Source: Paenibacillus crassostreae (GTDB lineage: Bacteria > Bacillota > Bacilli > Paenibacillales > Paenibacillaceae). From it: DNA of 64,000 bases. A model generated the notes under the pieces. The model ran no database searches. It was not told the origin of the DNA and worked only from the letters and a program-made list of their open reading frames with translations. A program made the translations under genes and the position numbers. Positions 18,979 to 28,109 of the stretch are shown here, piece after piece (the first letter of the stretch is position 1; each line of letters begins with the position of its first letter). The DNA lies in the NCBI RefSeq assembly GCF_001857945.1, contig NZ_CP017770.1, positions 620,001 to 684,000 of the forward strand, given 5' to 3'.

Positions 18979-19653
18979 CTATCCAATATTCTTTTTATCT
19001 TTCCTGTTTTGGGTCATCTTCATACGTTTTTTGCCTTCACGACATACATCAAGCAGTGGGCAGACCTCACACTGTGGATTTTGTGCTTTACAATGATAAC
19101 GTCCAAAAAAAATAAGTCGGTGATGTGTTTCAGTCCACTCATCACGTGGAATCTTTTTCATGAGCTTCTTTTCAACTTCAAGCACCGAGTCATTCCATCC
19201 AGCCAATCCTAGACGCTTGGCCACCCGTTCCACATGTGTATCAACCGCTATGGCAGGAATTTCAAATGCGTTAGACACGACCACATTTGCCGTCTTACGA
19301 CCAACCCCAGGAAGTAGCACCAATTGCTCATGTGTTCTAGGAACATCACCTTCAAATTGATCTATTACCATTCTACATAAACTCTGAATATGCTTGGCCT
19401 TATTACGAAAAAGTCCAATTCGCCGAATATCCTGTTCCAATTCTTCAAGTGGAACATCGATATAGTCTTGAGGTGATCTATACTTTTGGAACAGATCCTT
19501 CGTAACCTTATTAACAGTCTCATCTGTACATTGAGCAGACAAGAGCACAGCAATCGTCAATTCGAACGCATTGCTATGAATCAATTCACAATGCGCTTCA
19601 GGAAACATATTCCCCATTGTGTCCAATATATGTCGTACGGTTGCAGCTACCAC
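18979..19653 (-). CDS. nth: Endonuclease III, DNA glycosylase/AP lyase
   Basis: This 224-residue base-excision-repair enzyme removes oxidised pyrimidines. The helix-hairpin-helix is LPGVGRKTANVVVSNAF, with the catalytic Lys in GRKTAN and the Asp in IAVDTHVERV. The C-terminal 4Fe-4S ligands are visible as CKAQNPQCEVCPLLDVC with C-x6-C-x2-C-x5-C spacing. The length is a little above E. coli Nth (211). In B. subtilis nth lies in the asnS-dnaD-nth cluster. Here dnaD and asnS are about 32 kb away, so the cluster has been split. Confidence 0.93.
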   Translation of the reverse strand: MVAATVRHILDTMGNMFPEAHCELIHSNAFELTIAVLLSAQCTDETVNKVTKDLFQKYRSPQDYIDVPLEELEQDIRRIGLFRNKAKHIQSLCRMVIDQFEGDVPRTHEQLVLLPGVGRKTANVVVSNAFEIPAIAVDTHVERVAKRLGLAGWNDSVLEVEKKLMKKIPRDEWTETHHRLIFFGRYHCKAQNPQCEVCPLLDVCREGKKRMKMTQNRKDKKNIG

Positions 19654-19671
19654 GATGATTACCTCCTGCCA

Positions 19672-19710
19672 TAAAAACGTCTTGATCCAGGAAGTACTCC
19701 CCGTATCAAG
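19672..19710 (-). terminator. Terminator of the SLH-protein gene
   Basis: CTTGAT at 19681-19686 and ATCAAG at 19705-19710 close an interrupted stem with GG/CC pairs inside. On the minus strand TTTTT follows at 19673-19677. It lies 33 bases past the SLH gene stop and just ahead of nth. Confidence 0.6.
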
Positions 19711-19742
19711 ACGGTGTATTTCATGACACTCCCAAAAACAGT

Positions 19743-22469
19743 TTATTGTTTCTGTATTTCCACAATGACATCATTATTAAAATACAGTACAATATTATCA
19801 TTTTCTTTGAGAGATTGCACGGGTAAAGTCGTGTCACCTTGGTGAATATATGCGGTTGGTGATAAAACAAATCGATATTTCTCATCTGAATATTTTCGCT
19901 TCACGAACAATTCGTTAGGTGAACTCGTATATTTCCAATAAGTATGATTGAGTGAACTTAGAACGTTAATGTTTGTAGTTCCATCCACATCCTTGCGAAT
20001 TTCAACGCGATCACCTACAAGTAAACCATTCAAAACCGTACTCACACTACCTGTACGAAGTAGTTTAAGAGCACCCTCAACTTTATAGACTTCTGTACCA
20101 CCTGAATAATTTTTAACCGTAATATTACCATTCGCCGTATCAACAGAGACAACTTCTCCTGTAATCAGCTTGATTAGTTGAGCTGTTTTAGCAGTATTGC
20201 CCATGAAATGAACATTTATGACTTGTCCAGCTTTTAGATCTGATGCCTTTATTGCTTGACCGGTATCATTAATCACGTTAGCATAGTTTAAATATATAGT
20301 AGTCGAACCAATTCCTGATTTCACTGTAATAAAATTACTTGTAGAGTTAACCGTATCTACTACATACTGAGCAACTGACTTCACGAGAATTCTTTGCACA
20401 ATAGCTTGATCGTCCGAAAGTACAAGTGAAACTTCATTGCCAATACTAAGATCTAGCATATTGAGATAACCCTTACCATACTTCTCTATCGAAATTGTAC
20501 CATATGGAAGAGTAATGCTCTGTCCTCCTGCAACTTTAATCGTTACTTTCCTAGCAATTGTATCCAATGCGGTTAAAGTTCCATCATACTTATACACAAC
20601 ATCAAGCGACAATGCACGATTACTGATATAAGTAAGGTTTACCACGCGCCCGTTCGTTAGAAGTGCTTCCATTCCAGTTAATGTTGGTGTTGTCGTATTA
20701 TATGTTAACTTTGTTGTACTATCTAACGTCACTACTAAAGGATTCCCTTTTGCATCTTGGAGCGTCAATAGTTTTGTTTTCTTATCATAGGATACAACTG
20801 CTGAACCTGGTTTTTGTTCCATTTGTCTACTAAGCACAACAACCTTCGTTACTACTTCCTTCGAATCGAGCGTCAATTCAACTTTATCCCCTGAAGTACG
20901 GTCAGCTAAAAGATCAGCAAGAAGTGGCTCATCAATACCACTGATCACGATTTCTGGTTTTTCTGAAAGCATCTGCACTTCCAATCCACCTGTTTCTTTT
21001 GTATACGTGAGAGTTGTGCCACTTGATCCGATTTCATAAAGTGTTCCACGAACCTTACGTTCAACAGCTTCAGTCACTACAATGGATCGAAGGATATTGT
21101 TACCTATCTCATAAGTGATTACTGATCCTAATGATAATTCTGAAGGAATTAATATCTCATTTTGATAGCTAAATCTAGAGAAATCATCCCATGAATAAGT
21201 TTCAATAGTACCTGCTATATTCTTTATTCCAATAAGCTTATTGGTAGGATCCACACTTTCCAACGTACCTGAAGCCGTCTTATTCACAACTCCTGTCTTT
21301 ACTTGAACAACAATGAGATTCTTATTCTCAGTGAAATTCTCTCGTTTAATAATGATTTGGCTTCCTGCAGTAATTGCTTCGGGCTTAATTACTAAACCAT
21401 TCTCATCAAGGAATACCGTATTGGAATTATACACGAAAGATTCAAATGATGTATTAGTGGATACACCCAATGAATTCCCCGGGAATAACCGTTCAAAAGT
21501 TGTTTCAATACTCTCCAGTTGTTCTGTTGGATCGGTTACTTCAACATAGGATGCCTTGCCGTTATCCCCAACAATCATTACTTTTGAATATAACTTCAGG
21601 TCAGATAAAGAAATCTTCGTATCTAATGTTTTGGTATAAAAAGCTGTTGTATTCTCTAATGTAAAATTACGAACACTTCCATTAACGTATAAACTGATTG
21701 AATTATCAGTTAATCCAGTAACAATTCCCTCCGCAGCATTTGCATATTGAACATCACTAAACGCTCCACCACGGCTAAAGAATGTAGCAAGTTGCGCACG
21801 TGTAACCGATCCTTGTGGATCGAATCGATTACCCTCTATACCATTCGTTATTCCCATTGTGATTGCCGCGTTCACGTATCCAAGTTTAGAAGATGATATT
21901 TTGCTATTATCAACAAAAGTTGTGGCATTATTGGCTAAAGCAACTGCCTCACTATCCTTACCAATTGCTTTAACTAATAATTCCGTAATCCATTCACGAC
22001 TGGCTCTTTTCTCGCCCCAAGTCGTTTTTGTTGTTGTATCATCAGTCTCAACGGTTTTATCCAATAGATTCTGTTTTAAAGCCAATGCAACAAAAGGTTT
22101 AAAATAACTATTTGCGGTAAAGTTAGCAGGCAACACGACATCGGAATTCGTATTGATTTGATCTTGAATATTCATAAAACGGATCGCCATTGTAACAGCT
22201 TCTTGTTGAGTGACATAATCATTGGGTCTAAATAGACCTTTATCACCTAAAAGTATGCCTTGTGCTGCTAATTTGTAAATATGCTTTTCAGCATAATTAC
22301 TTTTCACATCACTAAATGATCCACTACTTGCTGCTACTGTACTGCTTACTACCGGTGTTGATTCATCTCCGAAAACAATACTCCCAGAACTCAGAGCTAC
22401 TATACTTGCAAGCATAGCAGATACCACTTTCTTTGAACTTATAGAATGACTACTTTTGGATTGCATCAT
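19743..22469 (-). CDS. S-layer-homology (SLH) surface protein
   Basis: This 908-residue exported protein has a signal peptide (residues 1 to about 34: Lys near the start, hydrophobic core, cleavage near VFGDE). Three SLH modules follow: about 52-100 (FSDVKSNYAEKHIYKLAAQG), about 113-170 and about 185-235 (ITNGIEGNRFDPQGSVTRAQ). SLH modules bind pyruvylated secondary wall polymer. The remaining ~670 residues are beta-rich repeats with lines such as GTLESVDPTNKLIGI and GTLTALDTIARKVTI, resembling stalk repeats of Paenibacillus surface proteins. It stands alone, with a MITE-like element between it and the upstream gene. A structural or binding role is likely; no enzyme motif is visible. Confidence 0.87.
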   Translation of the reverse strand: MMQSKSSHSISSKKVVSAMLASIVALSSGSIVFGDESTPVVSSTVAASSGSFSDVKSNYAEKHIYKLAAQGILLGDKGLFRPNDYVTQQEAVTMAIRFMNIQDQINTNSDVVLPANFTANSYFKPFVALALKQNLLDKTVETDDTTTKTTWGEKRASREWITELLVKAIGKDSEAVALANNATTFVDNSKISSSKLGYVNAAITMGITNGIEGNRFDPQGSVTRAQLATFFSRGGAFSDVQYANAAEGIVTGLTDNSISLYVNGSVRNFTLENTTAFYTKTLDTKISLSDLKLYSKVMIVGDNGKASYVEVTDPTEQLESIETTFERLFPGNSLGVSTNTSFESFVYNSNTVFLDENGLVIKPEAITAGSQIIIKRENFTENKNLIVVQVKTGVVNKTASGTLESVDPTNKLIGIKNIAGTIETYSWDDFSRFSYQNEILIPSELSLGSVITYEIGNNILRSIVVTEAVERKVRGTLYEIGSSGTTLTYTKETGGLEVQMLSEKPEIVISGIDEPLLADLLADRTSGDKVELTLDSKEVVTKVVVLSRQMEQKPGSAVVSYDKKTKLLTLQDAKGNPLVVTLDSTTKLTYNTTTPTLTGMEALLTNGRVVNLTYISNRALSLDVVYKYDGTLTALDTIARKVTIKVAGGQSITLPYGTISIEKYGKGYLNMLDLSIGNEVSLVLSDDQAIVQRILVKSVAQYVVDTVNSTSNFITVKSGIGSTTIYLNYANVINDTGQAIKASDLKAGQVINVHFMGNTAKTAQLIKLITGEVVSVDTANGNITVKNYSGGTEVYKVEGALKLLRTGSVSTVLNGLLVGDRVEIRKDVDGTTNINVLSSLNHTYWKYTSSPNELFVKRKYSDEKYRFVLSPTAYIHQGDTTLPVQSLKENDNIVLYFNNDVIVEIQKQ

Positions 22470-22500
22470 ATTACCCCTCTCTCAAAACAACTAATCAAAC

Positions 22501-22620
22501 ATGAATCAATTTAATAATTACGCAAAACTATTTAGATGCAACTATATATTCACAAAGTGAATCGCTCTGATCAATATATAGTCCTTATTAAAGCTGCATA
22601 GGCGATTAGGAAATTGATCC
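22501..22620 (-). repeat. MITE-like element, copy A
   Basis: This ~120-bp element lies in the 198-base gap between the GerMN gene and the SLH gene. It aligns over its whole length with the reverse complement of 40463-40585 with few differences. The left end keeps ATGAATCAATTT, and the right end is degenerate (GGAAATTGATCC). No coding capacity was found. The rest of the gap holds a small hairpin near 22621-22640. Confidence 0.8.
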
Positions 22621-22667
22621 TCGAATGAATTATTATTCGACAGATAATCTCTATTTCCTGCTTCGAT

Positions 22668-23258
22668 CTACTTTTTCATCATAGGATGCTCTAACTCAAC
22701 ATGCCCCATCAGGCTCTCTATTTGAGCACCATCGACTAATAATTCGATAGATTTCACTTCTTCAAATTGAAAAAATGTGTTCTGAAGTGATTCAATAGCA
22801 TACATTTCACCGCCTGAACCTAGACGTGCCTCATCTGGCATATGAATATCAATCGTTAAGGCCCCGTCACTGAAATCTATCGTAAGTAATTCAATCTTAC
22901 CCCATAATGGTATAAGTTCATCACTACCACTGGTCTGAAGGGCCTTAAATGACGCTTGATATTTCTGTATGTCATCATTAAACGTGATCTCCTGTTGAGA
23001 CTCTAGTAATTCCATTGCTTGAGGATCAGTATAATAGACTTTAATATTTTCCTTTTGTGATTGTTCAACAGTTGAATCCTTAGGAGGCTCATTATTGTTA
23101 ACTCCACCTGAAGCGTTCGTTGTCGGTACATTTTCATCTGGCACCTGAACTACACCTGTTTGCTCATCTGCCGGCAGCACCTGAGGTTTATCACCACAAG
23201 CCGTTCCAATCGCTACGACAAGTACAAGCAACCCTGTACACCACCATTTTTTATTCAT
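22668..23258 (-). CDS. GerMN-domain lipoprotein, copy 1
   Basis: This 196-residue exported lipoprotein has lipobox IGTAC (Cys about residue 21), a low-complexity linker to about residue 70, and a GerMN domain. The domain contains IKVYYTDPQAMELL, LTIDIHMPDEARLGSGGE and VKSIELLVDGAQIESLMGHV. GerMN occurs in GerM, which is needed for sporulation and germination, and in spore-cortex and envelope proteins. The gene follows an amidase on the same strand, with a block of 60-bp repeats between them. A paralogue with the same partner lies at 25046. A role in peptidoglycan remodelling with the amidase is inferred. Confidence 0.83.
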   Translation of the reverse strand: MNKKWWCTGLLVLVVAIGTACGDKPQVLPADEQTGVVQVPDENVPTTNASGGVNNNEPPKDSTVEQSQKENIKVYYTDPQAMELLESQQEITFNDDIQKYQASFKALQTSGSDELIPLWGKIELLTIDFSDGALTIDIHMPDEARLGSGGEMYAIESLQNTFFQFEEVKSIELLVDGAQIESLMGHVELEHPMMKK

Positions 23259-23273
23259 GTTGTTCCTCCTAAA

Positions 23274-23453
23274 AGTTTATAAGCGTTACTTCTTGGTATA
23301 CTTCGAATAAACTACATCGGAAGCATAATCTTAAGTTTTTGAGCGTTACTTCTTATGGAATACTTCGAGAAAACTCTCTTCGTAAGCATAATCCAAGTTT
23401 TGTGAATAAACTTCTTGAGCATACTTCTTCAAAACTAGCATCGGAAATATTTA
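23274..23453 (-). repeat. Three tandem ~60-bp intergenic repeat units
   Basis: Units lie at 23274-23331, 23333-23393 and 23395-23453. The third is nearly identical, in opposite orientation, to the two units at 34939-35059; the first two are diverged. The block fills the 192-base space between the amidase stop and the GerMN start and touches the amidase stop codon. Within a unit, AGTTTTG and CAAAACT can pair. Confidence 0.85.
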
Positions 23454-24821
23454 TTCGATCTCGAGATACTCTTTAATTCCATCTACAATACCTTGAGCAA
23501 CTCTATTTTGTAAGCTTTGAGTGAAGAGTGCAGCTTCATCTGATTTATTACTCAGATAACCAGCTTCTAATAAAACAGCGGCCATCTTCGTTTCGCGTAT
23601 AACATGGAAATTTCCGTATTTAACTCCTCGATCCTTCAACCCTGTTGCTTCAACTAGGTACTTATGCATAACCTTAGCAAATGCTATACTACTTTGGTTT
23701 TTGTAGTATGTCTCACTTCCAGTTGCTGCAGAAGAACCTGAACTATTCGCGTGTATAGATACAAATACATCTGCGTTCAAGTCATTAGCAATTTTTACAC
23801 GTTCTTTTAATTCTAAGAAAGTATCATCATTTCGCGTTAATACGACATCAATGTTAGGTTCATTCTGCATTAACTTCTTAACTTTTAACGCAATGGCAAG
23901 ATTGAAATCTTTTTCCTTTTTCTTAGTTACACCAAGTGCTCCAGGATCTTGATTACCATGACCTGCATCGATAACTACGATATTCTTACCATCATCAACA
24001 GGAACAACCGGATTTACATCCTTCCCATTCAAATCAACAACGAAAGTGTTACCTTCAGAATATAGCGAATAAGATTTGGCGTAGTTCAAATCTAGAACAA
24101 CCCTTACTGTAGATGGGGTATTACTAAATAATGAATATCTGACTTTCGAAATATCTGAATACCCAATAATATCAAAACTGCCCTGTGAATGTATATCTAG
24201 TTGTTGATTTTCTCCAAATGTATCCGAGAACTGAGCATAAGGAATATCAACGACAATTCGATCAGGAGAGTTCAATACAGACACCTTTGGTTCTACATTC
24301 TCGGTCAATGAAATCATTAAGCGATTATTACTAAAATCCATCCCATTGATAGCTGCTAGTTCATCTACTGCTGGCTTCTCAACATTAGTAGGAGATATCA
24401 AATATACTTTCTTCGAGATATTATCCCAATTCACTTGAATTCCCATCTGCTCACTCACGAATCGTATAGGTACGAAGACAGTATTAGATTTCGCAAATGG
24501 TGCGGTCGACAAGATTGTACTTTGGCTATTAACCCATGCTTTTTTATCATCAACTTTTAATTTTATTAATTTACTATTTTCTTTTATAGTTACCGTGTGA
24601 TCTTGTTGCCCCCATATGACTTCAAATCCTAGATTCTCTGCGACCACACGAATTGGAATCATGATATTGTTATTCACATTCTCAATTTGTACATCTGTTG
24701 TAAAAATAAGTTCCTTACCGTCCAAAAACACATTTGAATGTTCTGAAGCTGCTTGTCCCTTGTTCGGAAATGCCATAACAAAGATGATAATTAACAATAG
24801 AAAGCTAAATTTCTTCATCAT
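23451..24821 (-). CDS. N-acetylmuramoyl-L-alanine amidase (AmiC type), copy 1
   Basis: This 456-residue exported cell-wall hydrolase has a signal peptide at residues 1-25. A copper-amine-oxidase-like N-terminal module (about 30-145: IMIPIRVVAENLGFEV, FVPIRFVSEQMGIQV) and an AMIN-type beta domain (about 165-270) follow. The C-terminal Amidase_3 domain has VIDAGHGNQDPGALG (zinc His), the Glu in KEKDFNLAIALKV, FVSIHANSS (second His) and VLLEAGYLSN (catalytic Glu). It cleaves the MurNAc-L-Ala bond. It precedes a GerMN lipoprotein gene, and the pair is duplicated next door, so the two pairs probably act together in envelope or spore remodelling. Confidence 0.88.
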   Translation of the reverse strand: MMKKFSFLLLIIIFVMAFPNKGQAASEHSNVFLDGKELIFTTDVQIENVNNNIMIPIRVVAENLGFEVIWGQQDHTVTIKENSKLIKLKVDDKKAWVNSQSTILSTAPFAKSNTVFVPIRFVSEQMGIQVNWDNISKKVYLISPTNVEKPAVDELAAINGMDFSNNRLMISLTENVEPKVSVLNSPDRIVVDIPYAQFSDTFGENQQLDIHSQGSFDIIGYSDISKVRYSLFSNTPSTVRVVLDLNYAKSYSLYSEGNTFVVDLNGKDVNPVVPVDDGKNIVVIDAGHGNQDPGALGVTKKKEKDFNLAIALKVKKLMQNEPNIDVVLTRNDDTFLELKERVKIANDLNADVFVSIHANSSGSSAATGSETYYKNQSSIAFAKVMHKYLVEATGLKDRGVKYGNFHVIRETKMAAVLLEAGYLSNKSDEAALFTQSLQNRVAQGIVDGIKEYLEIE

Positions 24822-24992
24822 TCACCCTACCATTCTAAAATTTTTGTCATACCAAACTATTCGATTTCGATCTCACATCCTTTCTTCGAACAATTATTAG
24901 ACGTATTTTTATACTAAAAGTTGCGAATATATTCCTTTTTCGATAAAAAGCCCCCTTACTTTCCAATAACCTTCACTTGACTAGAATGGCAA

Positions 24993-25024
24993 AGAACCTG
25001 ATAGCTATTTTGCCATCAGGTTCT
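24993..25024. terminator. Hairpin after the second GerMN gene
   Basis: AGAACCTGAT and ATCAGGTTCT form a perfect 10-bp stem. Only a short T-rich run follows on the minus strand. It probably terminates the copy-2 pair. The 224-base gap 24822-25045 otherwise contains only AT-rich upstream sequence for the copy-1 amidase. Confidence 0.6.
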
Positions 25025-25045
25025 CTCTTCTTATCTATCAAATTC

Positions 25046-25690
25046 CTACTGTAATACATCCTCACGTAACATTGGATGTAATAGATCAACATGCCCCATG
25101 AGACTCTCGACAGACTGCCCATCTACTAGCAGATCAATACTGTTTACTTCTTCAAATTGAAATAGCGTTGAAGTTAGGGCAGTGAGCGCAAATTGTTCTC
25201 CGCCTGATCCTAATCTAGCCTCGTCTGGCATATGAATATCAATCACCATATCACCATTGTTGAACTTCAAGGTCTTCAATTCTATCTTTTCCCATAAAGG
25301 AATGAATTCAGAACTCTTACTACTCTGCAATGCCTTGAATGCAGCAATGTACTTTTCTTCATCATTTGAAAAGTTAATTTCTTCTGTTGTCTCTATAAGT
25401 TCCATTGCTTGCATATCCGTGTAATACACTTTAATGATCTCGCTTGAAATCGAATCTTCAACTCCAGGTACACCTTCTTTAGAAGGTGTTCCTTCATCTT
25501 CTACCTCAACTACAATCCCATTGTTAGCATTAACGGTAGAGGTTGTACCATTTGTTGTTGAACTACCTTCGGCCTCATTAGCAATTGGATCCTGCAAAGT
25601 CTCTGCTTCTGAAAGAGGTTTCTCTCCACATCCCAATCCAACAATCATTAGTAGTGATAATATCAATATACATCCCATTTTTTTAATCAA
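25046..25690 (-). CDS. GerMN-domain lipoprotein, copy 2
   Basis: This is a paralogue of the lipoprotein at 22668: lipobox VGLGC, a low-complexity linker, then IKVYYTDMQAMELIE, MVIDIHMPDEARLGSGGE and VNSIDLLVDGQSVESLMGHV. The frame opens at a GTG at 25699, but that sits on the GGAGG site. A TTG at 25690 (about 11 bases spacing) or the ATG at 25678 is more plausible, giving about 210-214 residues. It directly follows the copy-2 amidase (stop at 25715), so the two are co-transcribed. Confidence 0.82.
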   Translation of the reverse strand: MIKKMGCILILSLLMIVGLGCGEKPLSEAETLQDPIANEAEGSSTTNGTTSTVNANNGIVVEVEDEGTPSKEGVPGVEDSISSEIIKVYYTDMQAMELIETTEEINFSNDEEKYIAAFKALQSSKSSEFIPLWEKIELKTLKFNNGDMVIDIHMPDEARLGSGGEQFALTALTSTLFQFEEVNSIDLLVDGQSVESLMGHVDLLHPMLREDVLQ

Positions 25691-25714
25691 TATAAGCACA
25701 TCCTCCGGTGGAAA

Positions 25715-27244
25715 TCACTTAACTACTTCTATTATGTTTTCTAATATCTCATCTGTTATTAGTTCATTCGTATTAGAAACACTACTTGGTTCAATATGAG
25801 TATTTAAATACTCCTTGATTCCATTGGCTGTAGCTTGCGCCACTCGGTTTTGCAATTCATCTGTGAACAGAATTGCCTCATCACCACTATTACTTAAGAA
25901 GCCTACCTCAAGTAGTGAAGCTGCCATCGTAGTCTCTCTGATTACTTTGAAGTTATTATCGGTCACACCACGATCCTTTAATCCTGTAGCTTGAATTAAA
26001 TACTTATGAATGATGGTTGCCAACTCTTTACTATCACTACGTTGATAGTAAAAAGTTTCAGTTCCGTTAGGCTTCGAAGATGTATTGCTATTCGCATGTA
26101 TAGATACGAATACATCTGCATTTAATTGATTGGCTTGTTCTACACGCTTAGATAAAGTAGGGTATACGTCACTATCTCTTGTCATCACGACATCAATATT
26201 CGGTTCTTTAAGAAGAATCTGTTGCACTTTCAAAGCAACGGCCAAATTAAAGTCTTTCTCTTTCTTCTTCGTTATACTTGTTGCTCCCGGATCTGTTCCG
26301 CCATGTCCCGGATCAATCACGACAACCTTACGTCCTGTATCAATCATAGGAACTTCTTGTTCTGCAGTCGCATTTAAATCAATTACAATGGTATTTGAAC
26401 CCAATTCCTGCTTCAATTGATACTTATGAGCCGCACTTAGTCCAATCACGACACGAACGATATTGGAATCCCGACTAAACGAATATCTTACATCAGTTAC
26501 ATCAGGATTAATGCTAAGAGCCTCTGCAGTTAATGACCCTTGTAATGTGCTCTCCAAGCCAAATGTATCTGAAAAAGTAGTATTTGGTAAGTCCACCACA
26601 ATTCGATCATTACCGGTCAACGTGAAAGCATTGGGTTTAATATCACCTACTGTAGCGATGATTAGTTGATTATTAACAAATTCTATACTCTTTACTTGAT
26701 TTCCAGTACTGTTGCCTGCACTAGATGAATTTGGCTGTGTTGCACCATCATACGTTAAATCTGAATCTTCCAATACGACTTCAGAGTCGATATCCGTAAC
26801 AGATTCAGGTACAGGACTTGTCAGATATACAGTCTTATATATATTATCCCAACTTACTAAGAGCCCCATTTGTTCACTTACAAATCGAAGAGGTACTACA
26901 ACTGATTTATTCTTCACTTGTGGTGGAGCCATTAGCGTAATTTGCTCTCCATCAATCAAGACTTCTTGTTTATTAACAGTTAAAGTAATGTCTTTAGCAT
27001 CTTGCTTTATTCGAACGCTTTGATCAGCTTGATTCCAATCCACATTAAATTTCAAACTTTCGACAACAACGCGAATTGGAATCATTACATTACCATTGAC
27101 GGCCTCTATTTCAACATTTTCAGGCATTGTTATTTCATTACCATCCAGAACAATCATAGACTGAATTGCATCAGCCTTTCCTTCGTTTGGAAATACGATA
27201 AGAAAGAACACAAACAACATCAATACAAGACTAAATTTCTTCAT
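25715..27244 (-). CDS. N-acetylmuramoyl-L-alanine amidase (AmiC type), copy 2
   Basis: This 509-residue paralogue of the amidase at 23451 has the same order: signal peptide, copper-amine-oxidase-like module (VMIPIRVVVESLKFNV, VVPLRFVSEQMGLLV), AMIN-type domain and Amidase_3. The enzyme motifs are VVIDPGHGGTDPGATS, KEKDFNLAVALKV, VFVSIHANSN and SLLEVGFLSN. It is longer because of a Ser/Asn/Gly-rich insert near residues 155-185 and a C-terminal extension of about 25 residues after EYLN. Zinc and catalytic residues are retained in both copies, so both are probably active. Confidence 0.88.
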   Translation of the reverse strand: MKKFSLVLMLFVFFLIVFPNEGKADAIQSMIVLDGNEITMPENVEIEAVNGNVMIPIRVVVESLKFNVDWNQADQSVRIKQDAKDITLTVNKQEVLIDGEQITLMAPPQVKNKSVVVPLRFVSEQMGLLVSWDNIYKTVYLTSPVPESVTDIDSEVVLEDSDLTYDGATQPNSSSAGNSTGNQVKSIEFVNNQLIIATVGDIKPNAFTLTGNDRIVVDLPNTTFSDTFGLESTLQGSLTAEALSINPDVTDVRYSFSRDSNIVRVVIGLSAAHKYQLKQELGSNTIVIDLNATAEQEVPMIDTGRKVVVIDPGHGGTDPGATSITKKKEKDFNLAVALKVQQILLKEPNIDVVMTRDSDVYPTLSKRVEQANQLNADVFVSIHANSNTSSKPNGTETFYYQRSDSKELATIIHKYLIQATGLKDRGVTDNNFKVIRETTMAASLLEVGFLSNSGDEAILFTDELQNRVAQATANGIKEYLNTHIEPSSVSNTNELITDEILENIIEVVK

Positions 27245-27389
27245 CGTTCACCCCAGTTGGATATATTTCGTCTAAAATTCGTTCACGTCTACATTTTTCT
27301 CATTACAAACATAATTCTAGCTAATATGATGAATACCTTCTTTTATTTCATTTTTTTTTGAAATGATAAAATCCCTCTCCAATGTTGGA

Positions 27390-27435
27390 TAAAAAAAAGG
27401 ATACCTCAGCCAGTTTAAATGGCTTTGAGATATCC
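27390..27435 (-). terminator. Terminator of leuCD
   Basis: The stem pairs GATACCTCAGCCA with TGGC...TGAGATATC, with one mismatch and a two-base bulge. On the minus strand a run of T (27390-27398) follows. It lies about 45 bases after the leuD stop. The rest of 27245-27480 shows nothing but AT-rich upstream sequence of the copy-2 amidase. Confidence 0.75.
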
Positions 27436-27480
27436 CAGATCAGTTATGAAATTGATTTGTATATCAACTATATTTTAATA

Positions 27481-28083
27481 TTAAACTACTGCACTATTTG
27501 CTCTTTTTTGCTCAAATGCCGTAATGTCTGCTTCATGTTGAAGTGTTAGACCGATGTCATCTAGACCTTGTAGTAAAAATTGACGACGGTGCTCATCAAT
27601 TTGAAAATCGATGTGTAGACCATAATCATCAGTCAATGTTTGATTCTCTAAATTCACATTCAACTTGTAGCCTTCATGTGCTTCAGTACGTTGGAATAGA
27701 TCTTCCACTTGTTCTTCAGACAACTTAATAGGTAAAATACTATTTTTAAAACAGTTATTATAGAAAATATCTGCAAAAGAAGGAGCGATAACACATTTGA
27801 ATCCATAATCTAGAATCGCCCATGGTGCATGTTCACGAGATGATCCACAACCAAAATTAGCCCTAGATAAAAGAACAGATGCTCCTTGGAAACGTGGCTT
27901 ATTCAACTCGAAACTCTCTATATTGTTTCCTTCTTGATCAAAACGCCATTCGTAGAATAAAAATTGGCCAAATCCTGTCCGTTCAATTCTTTTCAGAAAT
28001 TGTTTAGGAATAATAGCGTCTGTATCCACGTTCACGCGATCTACCGGTCCCACAATACCAGTTATTTTAGTAAAAGCCTCCAT
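27481..28083 (-). CDS. leuD: 3-isopropylmalate dehydratase, small subunit
   Basis: This 200-residue swivel-domain subunit of isopropylmalate isomerase acts in the second specific step of leucine synthesis. The family hallmark [17 protein letters not shown] is at residues 18-34, and the substrate loop [15 protein letters not shown] at about 76-90. The length matches the family. It lies 26 bases after leuC in the same operon. No other leucine genes are visible in the window, so leuA and leuB lie elsewhere. Confidence 0.95.
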   Translation of the reverse strand: MEAFTKITGIVGPVDRVNVDTDAIIPKQFLKRIERTGFGQFLFYEWRFDQEGNNIESFELNKPRFQGASVLLSRANFGCGSSREHAPWAILDYGFKCVIAPSFADIFYNNCFKNSILPIKLSEEQVEDLFQRTEAHEGYKLNVNLENQTLTDDYGLHIDFQIDEHRRQFLLQGLDDIGLTLQHEADITAFEQKRANSAVV

Positions 28084-28109
28084 ATTGATAACTCCTCTCT
28101 TATTGTACT

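Noticed and set aside
23274..23453. Tandem ~60-bp repeats considered as a CRISPR array
   Set aside because: Units are tandem with no unique spacers of constant length, two are diverged, there are no cas genes nearby, and the same unit occurs between proB and proA.
27445..27457. ATGAAATTGATT as another MITE-like end
   Set aside because: Only about 12 bases match and no partner end or interior is nearby; chance is possible in AT-rich sequence.
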